Assembly (NCBI RefSeq): GCF_900112845.1
Contig: NZ_FONG01000005.1
Span: forward strand, 310,502-374,501
Origin: Actinacidiphila alni
GTDB taxonomy: Bacteria; Actinomycetota; Actinomycetes; Streptomycetales; Streptomycetaceae
Direction: 5' to 3'
DNA: 64,000 nt
Position numbers and translations under genes: made by a program. Shown in pieces: positions 52,468 through 60,789 of this stretch. The stretch's first letter is position 1, and every line of letters starts with the position of its first letter. The notes below the pieces were generated by a model. That model searched no databases, was not told the DNA's origin, and saw only the letters and a list, made by a program, of their open reading frames with translations.

Positions 52468-53835
52468 TCACCCCATCGTGGCCTTCTTCAGCGCCCGCGC
52501 CCGGCGCGCCACCCGCCGCACCGTCGGATTGCGCGGCACGAACGCCAGCCGCGCCGGGACCGCGCCCGGCAGCCCCAGCGAGGTCAGCCGCCGCCGCTTG
52601 AAGTACGGCCAGGTCCGCGCCGACAGGTGCCGGCTCAGATACGCCTCCGCCTCCGGCCGCAGCTTCGGGTACGCGACCGGCTGCATGCAGAAGCCCACCG
52701 TCCGCACCAGCGGCGTCAGCTCGGCCGCCACCCGCTCCGGCGACGGCGGCTGCCACGCCCGTACGGCGGCGGTGTCCGCCAGGTCCGGTACGAGCGCGTG
52801 CACGATCGTCACCGGGACGCGGTTGCTGTTCTGGTACGGGGTGAGCCGGCCGAGCAGCAGCTCGGTGCCGGTACGGGCCACCGGGATGCCGTAGAAGGCC
52901 GACGCGGTCAGCAGCGCCGTGGAGAAGCAGCCGACCACCAGCGCCGGGCGCGACTTCTGGTAGAGCACCTCCGCCAGCGCCGGGGTGTTGAGCACCGTGA
53001 AGCGCGCGCCCAGCCGCTCGGCCTCCGCCTTCAGCGGCTCCGTCCAGTCGGCCGGCGCGGTGGGGTGCGGCTTGAAGACGATCTCGGTGTGCCCGAGCTT
53101 CGCCGCGCCGCGCACCATCGACAGGTGCAGCTCCTCCTCCTCGGCCGGGGAGATCAGGCCGAGCGCCGACAGGTACTGGCCGAGCAGCAGCGCGGCGCCC
53201 TCCGGCACCCCCGCCAGATCGTCGCCGCCCGCGGCCAGCGAGGACTCGGCCAGCTCCGCGAGCACCTTGGTGAACTCCTCGGACGGCACCACCTCTGACG
53301 CCACGCCGTGCTCGCTGAGCAGCAGCGGACGCAGCCCCGGCACCAGGTCCAGGTGCAGCAGCCGGTCGATCCTGGTGTCCACCAGCGCGCCCAGCTTGTT
53401 GCGGGTCGGGCCGTACGACATCAGGCCGTCGGCGTAGACGGTGATCGGCGCGGTCTGGAAGACGGCCGCCACCGCGAGCGCCGGCTGCACCTGGATCGAC
53501 TCCACGACCAGCTCGACGCTGTCGTCGCCGAGGTCCCACAGGCTGCGGACGTAGCGCTCCCAGATCGGCACGTCGTCGGCGCGCGGCTGCCAGCCGCTGG
53601 GGTGCATCGGGTGGATGGCCTCGTTCCAGGAGACCAGCCGGTCGAAGCGGGAGCGCAGCGCGGCGAAGCCGGGGGACTCGTCCAGCGGCGGGGTGATCTC
53701 CGGGATGGCCGAGTTGTTGCAGACCACCAGCAGCCGGCGGTCGGCCGGGGAGAAGGAGCCGGCGTCCAGGGCGGCGGCCAGGGTGGCGGCGCCGTAGAGC
53801 GTGGACGCCAGGAAAAGCTGGGTACGGCGCGCCAT
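52468..53835 (-). CDS. Polysialyltransferase-like glycosyltransferase
   Basis: The product has 455 residues. MARRTQLFLASTLYGAATLA and the central EIVFKPHPTAPADW with the KPHP motif, together with LVVGCFSTALLTASAFYGIP, resemble the bacterial polysialyltransferase (alpha-2,8/alpha-2,9) family. Neighbouring genes make and activate a nonulosonic acid, which supports transfer of such a sugar onto a cell-surface polymer. Its start overlaps the stop of the GT2 gene (TGATG). The C-terminus is basic and could be membrane-associated. The acceptor and linkage are unknown. Confidence 0.8.
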   Translation of the reverse strand: MARRTQLFLASTLYGAATLAAALDAGSFSPADRRLLVVCNNSAIPEITPPLDESPGFAALRSRFDRLVSWNEAIHPMHPSGWQPRADDVPIWERYVRSLWDLGDDSVELVVESIQVQPALAVAAVFQTAPITVYADGLMSYGPTRNKLGALVDTRIDRLLHLDLVPGLRPLLLSEHGVASEVVPSEEFTKVLAELAESSLAAGGDDLAGVPEGAALLLGQYLSALGLISPAEEEELHLSMVRGAAKLGHTEIVFKPHPTAPADWTEPLKAEAERLGARFTVLNTPALAEVLYQKSRPALVVGCFSTALLTASAFYGIPVARTGTELLLGRLTPYQNSNRVPVTIVHALVPDLADTAAVRAWQPPSPERVAAELTPLVRTVGFCMQPVAYPKLRPEAEAYLSRHLSARTWPYFKRRRLTSLGLPGAVPARLAFVPRNPTVRRVARRARALKKATMG

Positions 53836-54980
53836 CACGCGACCTCTCCCTCGTTGTCGCGTGCGTCGAGATCGTCCAGGGACTCGGGATCGTCCAGGGC
53901 GTCGAGATTGTCGGCGGCCGGGTCGGCCGCGTCGGCGTCCGCCGCGTCCGGGCCCACGGCCGCGCGCCCCGGCCGCGGGGCGGGCGGGTGCGCGGGCACG
54001 GCCGCGGTGTCCTCGGCGCGGCCCGGTCGGCGGCGCAGCCGGCGCAGCTTCACGCTGCGCTCCAGGTCCATCGAGTCCAGCGCCTCGGTGAGCACGTCCT
54101 GCGGCAGCTTGCGCAGCGCGGCGGCGCTCATCGCCTTCAGGCGGCGGGCCACGGCCGGTTCGAAGCGCTCCAGGTTGTTCAGGTGGTGGGCGATGATCGC
54201 GCAGTAGGTGCGGACCGCCTTCGGCATGAACGCGTCCGCGTCCCGGTCCCGCGCGGTCTCGGCGATCACCTGGTCGAAGCTGCGGATGAAGTCCAGCTGC
54301 CGGACGTCGCCGATCTGGGTGAGCGAGGTGGACACCCCGCGCCGGTAGAAGATCCCCATCAGGTCCGCGGCGACCGCGAAGGTGTCCGCCTCGCGGTGCA
54401 GCCGCCAGATCCACGGCCGGTCCTCCGCGGTGCGCAGCCCGTCGGGGAAGTGCAGCAGCCCGCGGTCCACCAGCCGCCGGTGGTAGATCCCGGCCCAGGC
54501 GTACGGGTAGTCCACCGAGGTGGAGCGGTCGGCGGGCAGGATCGCGTCGCGGGCCTTGAGCACCGTGCCGCGGCGGCCGTGCGGCACCCGGATGATGTTG
54601 CGGGTGGAGCCGGTGCACTGGACGTGGTCGACGCGGACGAAGTCGGTGCCCAGGTCGGTGATCGCCCCGAGCAGCCGCGGCAGATAGCCGGGCCCGTACC
54701 AGTCGTCGCCGTCGAGGAAGGTCAGGTACTCGCCGCGTGCCGCGTCGATACCGGTGTTGCGCGCGGTGGCCAGGCCCCCGTTCTTCTCGTGCCGGACGAG
54801 TCTGGCGCCCGGTACGGAGTCCAGGGCCTGCTCCAGGATCGCCGGAGTCCGGTCGGTGGAGCAGTCGTCCACCAGCACGAACTCGTAGTCGGGCGAGGCA
54901 TTCGCCCGCAGGCTGCGCAGGGTATCCAGTGCGTATTGCTGCACATTGAAAAAGGGCACGATAACGGAGAGCTTGACCAC
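53835..54980 (-). CDS. Glycosyltransferase family 2
   Basis: The product has 381 residues. The GT-A fold is clear: LSVIVPFFNVQQYALDTLRS, the VLVDDCSTDRTPAILEQAL nucleotide-binding region and the DxD-type motif in YLTFLDGDDWYGPGYL. EDRPWIWRLH carries the probable catalytic base region. It adds a sugar to a surface polymer. The last ~45 residues are very acidic (repeated DAAD/LDD patterns) and probably disordered. It is coupled to the polysialyltransferase-like gene and divergent from the DUF6716-like gene. Confidence 0.92.
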   Translation of the reverse strand: MVKLSVIVPFFNVQQYALDTLRSLRANASPDYEFVLVDDCSTDRTPAILEQALDSVPGARLVRHEKNGGLATARNTGIDAARGEYLTFLDGDDWYGPGYLPRLLGAITDLGTDFVRVDHVQCTGSTRNIIRVPHGRRGTVLKARDAILPADRSTSVDYPYAWAGIYHRRLVDRGLLHFPDGLRTAEDRPWIWRLHREADTFAVAADLMGIFYRRGVSTSLTQIGDVRQLDFIRSFDQVIAETARDRDADAFMPKAVRTYCAIIAHHLNNLERFEPAVARRLKAMSAAALRKLPQDVLTEALDSMDLERSVKLRRLRRRPGRAEDTAAVPAHPPAPRPGRAAVGPDAADADAADPAADNLDALDDPESLDDLDARDNEGEVA

Positions 54981-55192
54981 TCGCCGTACCTTAGGGCGTT
55001 TGACTGTCCTTTTGCTTTGCGTCGAGCGTACATCTGGGTAAACGGAAGATGGCCAACCGGTGGCGCGGCAATTCGGGAAGATCGCCGAACTCCCTGGCCA
55101 GGCGGGGTGGGTGGCTAACTCGCGTTCCGCTGTTTACCTGCTGTTGGCCGCGAATTGGCGCGATGAACCCAGCCGCTTCCTAGGGTCGGTCC

Positions 55193-56500
55193 GTGCCAAA
55201 ACGCAATCCCGGCCCTTTGCGGGTCACTGTGATCGCCGATTCGGACACCCGGTGGAAGTGGGGTGCGCTGACCGCGCGCCGGATCGACCCGGATGCCCGT
55301 CTCGACGCGCGCCTGCTGCGCGGCCGGGCCACGCCGACGCCCCGTCAGCTGGCCGAACTCGGCATCCCCGCGGACTCCATGGCGGAGCTGACCGCGGCCG
55401 AGATGCTGGCCAGGATCGACGAGGAGAGCTGCGACGTGGTCGTCGTCTCCTGCGTCGGCGGCACCGTCCAGGCCCTCCTGCACGGCTTCGCCCGGGCCTG
55501 GCAGGGCCGCCCGCGGCGGCCGTTGGTCGTCACCGGCTACGTCGGCGTCGTCTACGAGAAGCTCGCCGACGGTCTGCTGCTGCGGGCCGGCGCCGATGTC
55601 GTCCTCGCCAACAGCGCCGACGACGCACGGCGGTTCAGGGACGTCTACGAAGGCGTCGGCCACCCCACGGCGAGCATCGTCGAGACGGCGCTGCCCTTCC
55701 TCGGCGGCGAGCCGTACCGGCCCCACAGGGCGGACACGGAGCGGCCGTTCACCGTCACCTTCGCCGTGCAGCCGTCCGCGCCCGAGGGCCGCGCGGACCG
55801 CATCCACCTGCTGCGCCGCACCGTCGACCACGCGCGGCAGCACCCCGAGCGCGCGGTCCTGGTGAAACTCCGCAGCAAGCCCGGCGAGCACACCACGCAC
55901 ATCGAGGAGCACCCGTACCAGAAGCTGGTCGCCGCCCTCGACCCGCCGGACAACCTCTCCCTGGTCTACGGCAACATGGCCGAGGTCCTGGACCGTACCG
56001 ACCTGCTGGTGACGGTCAGTTCGACCGCCGCGCTCGAATCCCTGCACCGCGGCATCCCGACCGCCGTCCTCACCGACCTCGGCATCCGCGAGTCGCTCGG
56101 CAACCACCACTTCCTCGGCTCCGGCTGCTTCGCCTCGTGGGACGAGCTGGACGACGGGTACGTGCCGCGCGCCCATCCCGACTGGACCGCCGCCCACGGT
56201 GTCGCCGCGCTCGCGCCGTACGCGGCCCTGCGCGCCCGCGTCCAGTCCCTGCTCGCCGAGCCCGAACTCCCGCGGATCGCCCCCTACTACACCCTGCGCA
56301 CCGCGCCCGGTTACCTCCCCGGCGTCCTCGCCCGCCACGGCCTCGACCCCAAGGGCGAGCCCGCCGGCGGCCTCGCCCCCCGCGACCCCGGCCCCGTCCG
56401 CCGCGCCGTCCGCGACTTCGTCCGCAACTCCGCCCGCACCGCCTACCGGCAGGGCGTCCAGCGCGTAGCCCCCACCATCCGCCGCTGGGGCCAGCTATGA
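55193..56500 (+). CDS. Putative glycosyltransferase (DUF6716-like)
   Basis: The product has 435 residues. It has a two-domain GT-B look: LRVTVIADSDTRWKWGALTA at the N-terminus, then VVTGYVGVVYEKLADGLLLR, and a C-terminal half with LVTVSSTAALESLHRGIPTA, a donor-binding-like segment. I recall this as the DUF6716 putative glycosyltransferase of Streptomyces, but without a search the family name is tentative. GTG start; a TAGGGT -10 box at 55181-55186 would give a nearly leaderless mRNA. It is the first of a plus-strand series of nonulosonate genes. Confidence 0.75.
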   Translation: MPKRNPGPLRVTVIADSDTRWKWGALTARRIDPDARLDARLLRGRATPTPRQLAELGIPADSMAELTAAEMLARIDEESCDVVVVSCVGGTVQALLHGFARAWQGRPRRPLVVTGYVGVVYEKLADGLLLRAGADVVLANSADDARRFRDVYEGVGHPTASIVETALPFLGGEPYRPHRADTERPFTVTFAVQPSAPEGRADRIHLLRRTVDHARQHPERAVLVKLRSKPGEHTTHIEEHPYQKLVAALDPPDNLSLVYGNMAEVLDRTDLLVTVSSTAALESLHRGIPTAVLTDLGIRESLGNHHFLGSGCFASWDELDDGYVPRAHPDWTAAHGVAALAPYAALRARVQSLLAEPELPRIAPYYTLRTAPGYLPGVLARHGLDPKGEPAGGLAPRDPGPVRRAVRDFVRNSARTAYRQGVQRVAPTIRRWGQL

Positions 56501-56539
56501 CGCCGCCGCTGGGCCCGCCCGTCTACCTCGCCCTTCCGC

Positions 56540-56790
56540 CGAAGGGTGCCCCAGGTCTTCCAGGGGCGCGCCCCCTGTGCCTCGCCTCTGCGTCGGGGGG
56601 TGACCGAGGTCTTTCAGGGGCGCGGGGAACTGCGCGCTCAGCCCCCACCGGCCGGTGGTCGCAAAAACAACAGCGTCTGCCCCACTGGGGGCGGTTTGTC
56701 AGCCGCAGCCCCGCGCGGGCTGAGCGCGCAGTTCCTCCCCCAGCTACCGCTGGGGGTGCCCCCAGCGCCCCTGGGGTGCACGTACTCCGC
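56540..56790. repeat. Palindromic intergenic repeat, copy B
   Basis: This fills most of the 367-bp gap between the glycosyltransferase and the CMP-transferase/HAD gene. A 21-bp arm identical to copy A is at 56616-56636; the opposite arm (56725-56735) diverges after CAGTTCC into CCCCCAG-CTAC-CGCTGGGGG. The interior has GTGGTCGCAAAAACAACAG. It is in reverse orientation relative to copy A. No gene is supported here. Confidence 0.85.
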
Positions 56791-56867
56791 ATGCGCAGCG
56801 CGGGCGCCCTCCTCCGCGGAGGAGCCGCAAGGGGCCCGGAGGCCCGGAAGACGACAGGAGCCACCTC

Positions 56868-58076
56868 ATGACCGACCCCTCACTTACCCCCGCTGGAAGC
56901 GTCCTGGCGGTGATCCCCGCCCGCGGGGGTTCCAAGGGCGTACCCGGGAAGAACCTCGCCCCGGTGAGCGGCGTACCGCTGGTGGCCCGCGCCGTAGCGG
57001 CCTGCACGGAGGCGGCCCGCGTCACGGCGGTGGTCGTCTCCACCGACGACCCCGCCATCGCGGAAGTCGCCCGCGCCGCCGGCGCGGAAGTCGTGCTGCG
57101 CCCGGCGGCGATCGCGGGCGACACCGCGACCAGCGAGGCCGCGGTGCTGCACGCGATGGACGCCCACGAGGCGATGACCGGCACCCCCACCGACGTGGTC
57201 CTCCTCGTCCAGTGCACCAGCCCGTTCATCACCGCCGAGGAGGTCGACGGCGTCGCCGCCGCGGTGCTGGACGGCGGCGCGGACACCGCCCACACCGTCG
57301 CCCCCTTCCACGGCTTCATCTGGCGCGAGGCCGAAGCCGGGACCGCGGACGGCGCCGTCGGCGTCAACCACGACAAGTCCACCCGGCCGCGCCGCCAGGA
57401 CCGCCCGCAGGACCTGCTGGAGACCGGCACCGCGTACGCGATGCGCGCGGCCGGCTTCCGCGCCGCGAACCACCGCTTCTTCGGCCGCACCGAACTCGTC
57501 CGCACCGACCCGGCGCGGGTCCTGGAGATCGACGAGCCCGCCGACCTGGAGCGGGCCCGCGCGCTGGCCCCGCTGCTCGACCCGCGCACGACGACGCCCG
57601 GCTGGGCCGACGTCGACGCGGTCGTCCTCGACTTCGACGGCACCCAGACCGACGACCGGGTGCTGATCGACGCCGACGGGCACGAGTCGGTCACCGTGCA
57701 CCGCGGTGACGGCCTCGGCGTCGCGGCCCTGCGCCGCGCCGGAATGCCCGTCCTGATCCTGTCCACCGAGACCAACGCGGTCGTCGCCGCACGGGCCCGC
57801 AAGCTGCAGGTCCCCGTACTGCACGGCATCGACCGCAAGGACCTCGCGCTCAAGCAGTGGTGCGAGGAGAACGGCATCGCGCCCGAACGGGTGCTCTACG
57901 CCGGCAACGACGTCAACGACCTGCCGTGCTTCGGCCTGGTCGGCTGGCCCGTCGCCGTCGCGGGTGCCCACGACGTGGTGCGCGCCGCGGCCCGCGCCAT
58001 CACCACGGCCCAGGGCGGCCACGGCGCGATCCGCGAGATCGCCGCCTGGCTGCTGGGCCCCACTCTCGCCCGCTGA
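56868..58076 (+). CDS. Fused acylneuraminate cytidylyltransferase and HAD (KdsC-type) phosphatase
   Basis: The product has 402 residues. The N-terminal domain (about 10-235) is a CMP-nonulosonate synthetase: VIPARGGSKGVPGKN (16-29) binds CTP and QCTSPF at 115-120 is conserved. The C-terminal domain (about 248-395) is a HAD phosphatase with DFDGT at 255-259, Lys in GIDRKDLALKQW and YAGNDVNDLPCFG. Together they could dephosphorylate a nonulosonate 9-phosphate and activate it with CMP. AGGAG precedes the ATG. It is followed by the synthase gene neuB. Confidence 0.9.
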   Translation: MTDPSLTPAGSVLAVIPARGGSKGVPGKNLAPVSGVPLVARAVAACTEAARVTAVVVSTDDPAIAEVARAAGAEVVLRPAAIAGDTATSEAAVLHAMDAHEAMTGTPTDVVLLVQCTSPFITAEEVDGVAAAVLDGGADTAHTVAPFHGFIWREAEAGTADGAVGVNHDKSTRPRRQDRPQDLLETGTAYAMRAAGFRAANHRFFGRTELVRTDPARVLEIDEPADLERARALAPLLDPRTTTPGWADVDAVVLDFDGTQTDDRVLIDADGHESVTVHRGDGLGVAALRRAGMPVLILSTETNAVVAARARKLQVPVLHGIDRKDLALKQWCEENGIAPERVLYAGNDVNDLPCFGLVGWPVAVAGAHDVVRAAARAITTAQGGHGAIREIAAWLLGPTLAR

Positions 58077-58141
58077 GACGGCCGACGAGACACCCCATGT
58101 CCGCAATCCCCCCGAAGCACCGACCCGTAAGGAACACCCTC

Positions 58142-59083
58142 GTGACCACATCCATCCCCGCAAACCTCCGTCCCGTCGGCTCCCGCCACATCGGCAACGG
58201 ACAGCCCGTCTACGTCACCGGCGAGATCGGCATCAACCACAACGGCGACCTGGAGAACGCGTTCGCCCTGATCGACGCGGCCGTCGCCGCGGGCTGCGAC
58301 GCGGTCAAGTTCCAGAAGCGCACCCCGGAGATCTGCACCCCGCGCGACCAGTGGGACATCGAGCGCGACACCCCCTGGGGCCGTATGACGTACATCGACT
58401 ACCGGCACCGCGTCGAGTTCGACGAGGACGGCTACCGGGCGATCGACGAGTACTGCCGCAAGCGCGGCATCGACTGGTTCGCCTCCCCGTGGGACGTGCC
58501 GTCGGTCGAGTTCCTGGAGAAGTTCGACGTCCCGGCGCACAAGGTCGCCTCGGCCTGCCTGACCGACGACGAACTGCTGCAGGCGCTGCGCGCCACCGGC
58601 CGCACCATCATCCTGTCCACCGGCATGTCCACCCCGAAGCAGATCCGGCACGCCGTCGAGGTCCTCGGCAGCGACAACATCGTGCTCTGCCACGCCACGT
58701 CGACGTACCCGGCGAAGCACGAAGAGCTGAACCTGCGGATGATCAACACCCTGCAGTCGGAGTTCCCGAACGTGCCGGTCGGCTACTCCGGCCACGAGAC
58801 GGGCCTGCAGACCACGCTCGCCGCGGTCGCCATCGGCGCCGTCTTCGTCGAGCGGCACATCACCCTCGACCGCGCCATGTGGGGTTCGGACCAGGCCGCG
58901 TCCGTGGAGTCGCAGGGCCTGGAGCGCCTGGTGCGCGACATCCGGATCATCGAGACCTCGCTCGGCGACGGCGTCAAGAAGGTCTACGAGGGCGAGCTGG
59001 GCCCGATGAAGAAGCTGCGCCGCGTGCCCGGCGTCATCGCCGAGGCCGAGGCCACGGGCGCCGAGGCTCCCGCCTCCGTCTGA
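58142..59083 (+). CDS. neuB: Nonulosonic acid synthase (NeuB family) without SAF domain
   Basis: The product has 313 residues. The TIM barrel is typical of N-acetylneuraminate synthases: TGEIGINHNGDLENAFALID (26-45), KFQKR (56-60) for PEP and metal, FASPWDVPSVEFLEKF, GMSTPKQI and GYSGHETGL. It condenses PEP with a mannose-type sugar. Unlike standard NeuB (~350 residues) it ends after the barrel with GPMKKLRRVPG and lacks the C-terminal antifreeze-like SAF domain. The GTG at 58142 has AAGGA at eight bases; an ATG at 58097 is an alternative. No epimerase for ManNAc is nearby, which favours Kdn. Confidence 0.9.
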   Translation: MTTSIPANLRPVGSRHIGNGQPVYVTGEIGINHNGDLENAFALIDAAVAAGCDAVKFQKRTPEICTPRDQWDIERDTPWGRMTYIDYRHRVEFDEDGYRAIDEYCRKRGIDWFASPWDVPSVEFLEKFDVPAHKVASACLTDDELLQALRATGRTIILSTGMSTPKQIRHAVEVLGSDNIVLCHATSTYPAKHEELNLRMINTLQSEFPNVPVGYSGHETGLQTTLAAVAIGAVFVERHITLDRAMWGSDQAASVESQGLERLVRDIRIIETSLGDGVKKVYEGELGPMKKLRRVPGVIAEAEATGAEAPASV

Positions 59084-59198
59084 GCCGACCGCACGCACCA
59101 GCAGACGGCCGCGCGGCCGACCGTGGCCGCGCGGCCGACCGGGAAGGACGGCGGGGATCGCCAGGACCAGCGAGGCCGTACGGGACCCACGGGTCCCG

Positions 59199-59306
59199 CA
59201 CGGCCCGACGCACCGCGCGGGGCCGCACGGTCCCGCGCACCGCGGAGGGCTCCACGGCCCTGCGCACCGTGGAGGGCCGCACGGCCCTGCGCATCGCAGA
59301 GGCAAA
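59199..59306. repeat. Four tandem copies of a 27-bp unit
   Basis: Imperfect copies begin at 59199, 59226, 59253 and 59280, each starting CACGG and containing GCGCACCG or a variant, ending GGAGGG. The unit is three times nine bases and all frames stay open. It lies in the 234-bp gap between neuB and the next glycosyltransferase gene, directly upstream of the ribosome site. Confidence 0.85.
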
Positions 59307-59317
59307 GGGGAACGGGA

Positions 59318-60475
59318 ATGACCGCGGAGCCCGTATCCACGGCTGGGCAGCCGCCCGTACCGGGCACCGGCGCCGTCGCGCTCGTGGAGTCGCCCGTGCA
59401 GCTCCTCAACGTCCTGGAGTGGGCGCACATCCATCCGCCCACCGTCCCCGCCGACCCGGCCGGCCGCGCCGGCGCCGACACGTCCGCCCCCGCCGCCGTC
59501 CCCGACGAGCCGGCGGCGGGGCCGCTCACCGTCGTCGTGCTCTCCCCGGTCGACCCCACCAGCCGCGGCCAGCTCCGCCGGATGGCCGAACTCGCCCGGG
59601 ACGAGGGCGCGGTGGTCCGCTGGTTCGAGGCCCGCGGCACCCGCGGCGGGCTGCTGCGTACGGCGCTGTCGCTGGCGCCGCTGCTCTTCCGGGTCCGCCA
59701 TCTGGTGATCGGCGACCCCTTCTCCCGTCTTGTGCAGGTACTGCTTCCGCTGTGCCGCGCACGGGAGTTGACCGTCGTGGACGACGGCACCGCCACCATG
59801 GAATTCACCGAGATCCTCGCCACCGGCGGCCGGCTGGTGCGCTGGCACCGCAGCGGGCGGCGCAGGTCCCCGCTGGACGCCGCCTTCGGGATCTTCTCCT
59901 CCGCGGCCCGCCGCCGCCTCACGCCCGGAAAGCGGCGGCACGTCGAGCTGTTCAGCGCGATGCCCGCCACCCCGCCGCCCGGCATGGCGCTGCGCACCAA
60001 CCGATTCGCCTGGACCCGCAGCCGGTTCGGGCCGCCGCGCACCCTCACCAGTACCGACCTGATCGGCACGTCCCTGGTCGAGACCGGCGTCGTCGACCCC
60101 GAGCGCTATCTCGCCGTCGTCCGCTCGCTCGCCGAACGGCACGGCGCCAAACGGTACTTCGCGCACCGCCGCGAGGCCGTCGACAAACTCCACCGGCTCG
60201 CCGCCGAGACCGGCCTGGAGATCGTCCGCCCCGACCTCCCCCTCGAACTCGTCGCCCGCCGCGGCCCCATCGGCCGCACCGTCCTGTCCTTCCCCTCCAC
60301 CGTCGTCCACACCCTGCCGCTCGCGCTCGGCGGCACCGGAGTCCGGATCGTCGTCGTCGACATCGACGAGGAGTGGCTCACCGCCGCGGCTTCCCCCCGT
60401 GCCCACACCTTCCTGACGGGCATCAACCACTCGGCGCGGGACCTCCACGGCCTGGCCCCCGCCGGGGACGCCTGA
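59318..60475 (+). CDS. Putative sialyltransferase-like glycosyltransferase (GT52-like)
   Basis: The product has 385 residues. GAVALVESPVQLLNVLEWAH near residues 18-37 resembles the N-terminal motif of GT52-type sialyltransferases. HLVIGDPFSRLVQVLLPLC and VVDDGTATMEF are further conserved-looking blocks, and the C-terminal PSTVVHTLPLALGGTGVRIV resembles the donor-binding end of the family. A Pro/Ala-rich insertion sits at about 45-70. The purine-rich site AAAGGGGAACGGGA precedes the ATG. With the upstream activation genes, transfer of a CMP-nonulosonate is likely. Confidence 0.75.
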   Translation: MTAEPVSTAGQPPVPGTGAVALVESPVQLLNVLEWAHIHPPTVPADPAGRAGADTSAPAAVPDEPAAGPLTVVVLSPVDPTSRGQLRRMAELARDEGAVVRWFEARGTRGGLLRTALSLAPLLFRVRHLVIGDPFSRLVQVLLPLCRARELTVVDDGTATMEFTEILATGGRLVRWHRSGRRRSPLDAAFGIFSSAARRRLTPGKRRHVELFSAMPATPPPGMALRTNRFAWTRSRFGPPRTLTSTDLIGTSLVETGVVDPERYLAVVRSLAERHGAKRYFAHRREAVDKLHRLAAETGLEIVRPDLPLELVARRGPIGRTVLSFPSTVVHTLPLALGGTGVRIVVVDIDEEWLTAAASPRAHTFLTGINHSARDLHGLAPAGDA

Positions 60476-60504
60476 CGGCACCTTCGCGGTGGGCGGCGCC
60501 CGAT

Positions 60505-60655
60505 GTCTTCAGGGGCGCGGGGAACTGCGCGAGCAACCCACCACCGGCCCGGTGGTCGCAAAAACAACAGCATCTGCCCCGCTGGGGGCGGCTTTTCACC
60601 CGCAGCCCCGCGCGGCCCGAGCGCGCAGTTCCCCGCGCCCCTGAGGGTGAACGTC
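60505..60655. repeat. Palindromic intergenic repeat, copy C
   Basis: A perfect 21-bp inverted repeat, 60511-60531 with 60622-60642, contains the same arm sequence as copy A. The interior has CCACCGGCCCGGTGG and GGTCGCAAAAACAACAGC. It lies in the 314-bp gap between two glycosyltransferase genes; the rest of that gap shows no gene. Confidence 0.92.
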
Positions 60656-60789
60656 CTCCGCGAGCGCCGCGCTGCGTCCCCGCGCCCCTGACCGGGCACC
60701 CCTGCCGCAAGGGCGCGGGTCCGGGCCAGTTCGCCCGGCGTCCAGACGGCCGTAACCAAATGATCACCTGAGTGATGTTGGGTGCGGGA

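Noticed and set aside
59084..59317. Possible nine-residue repeat protein encoded by the 27-bp array
   Set aside because: All frames are open because of composition; there is no ribosome site or conserved start, so it is treated as noncoding.
60477..60771. ORFs through the copy C repeat
   Set aside because: They are repeat-derived, with no start signals or recognisable protein.
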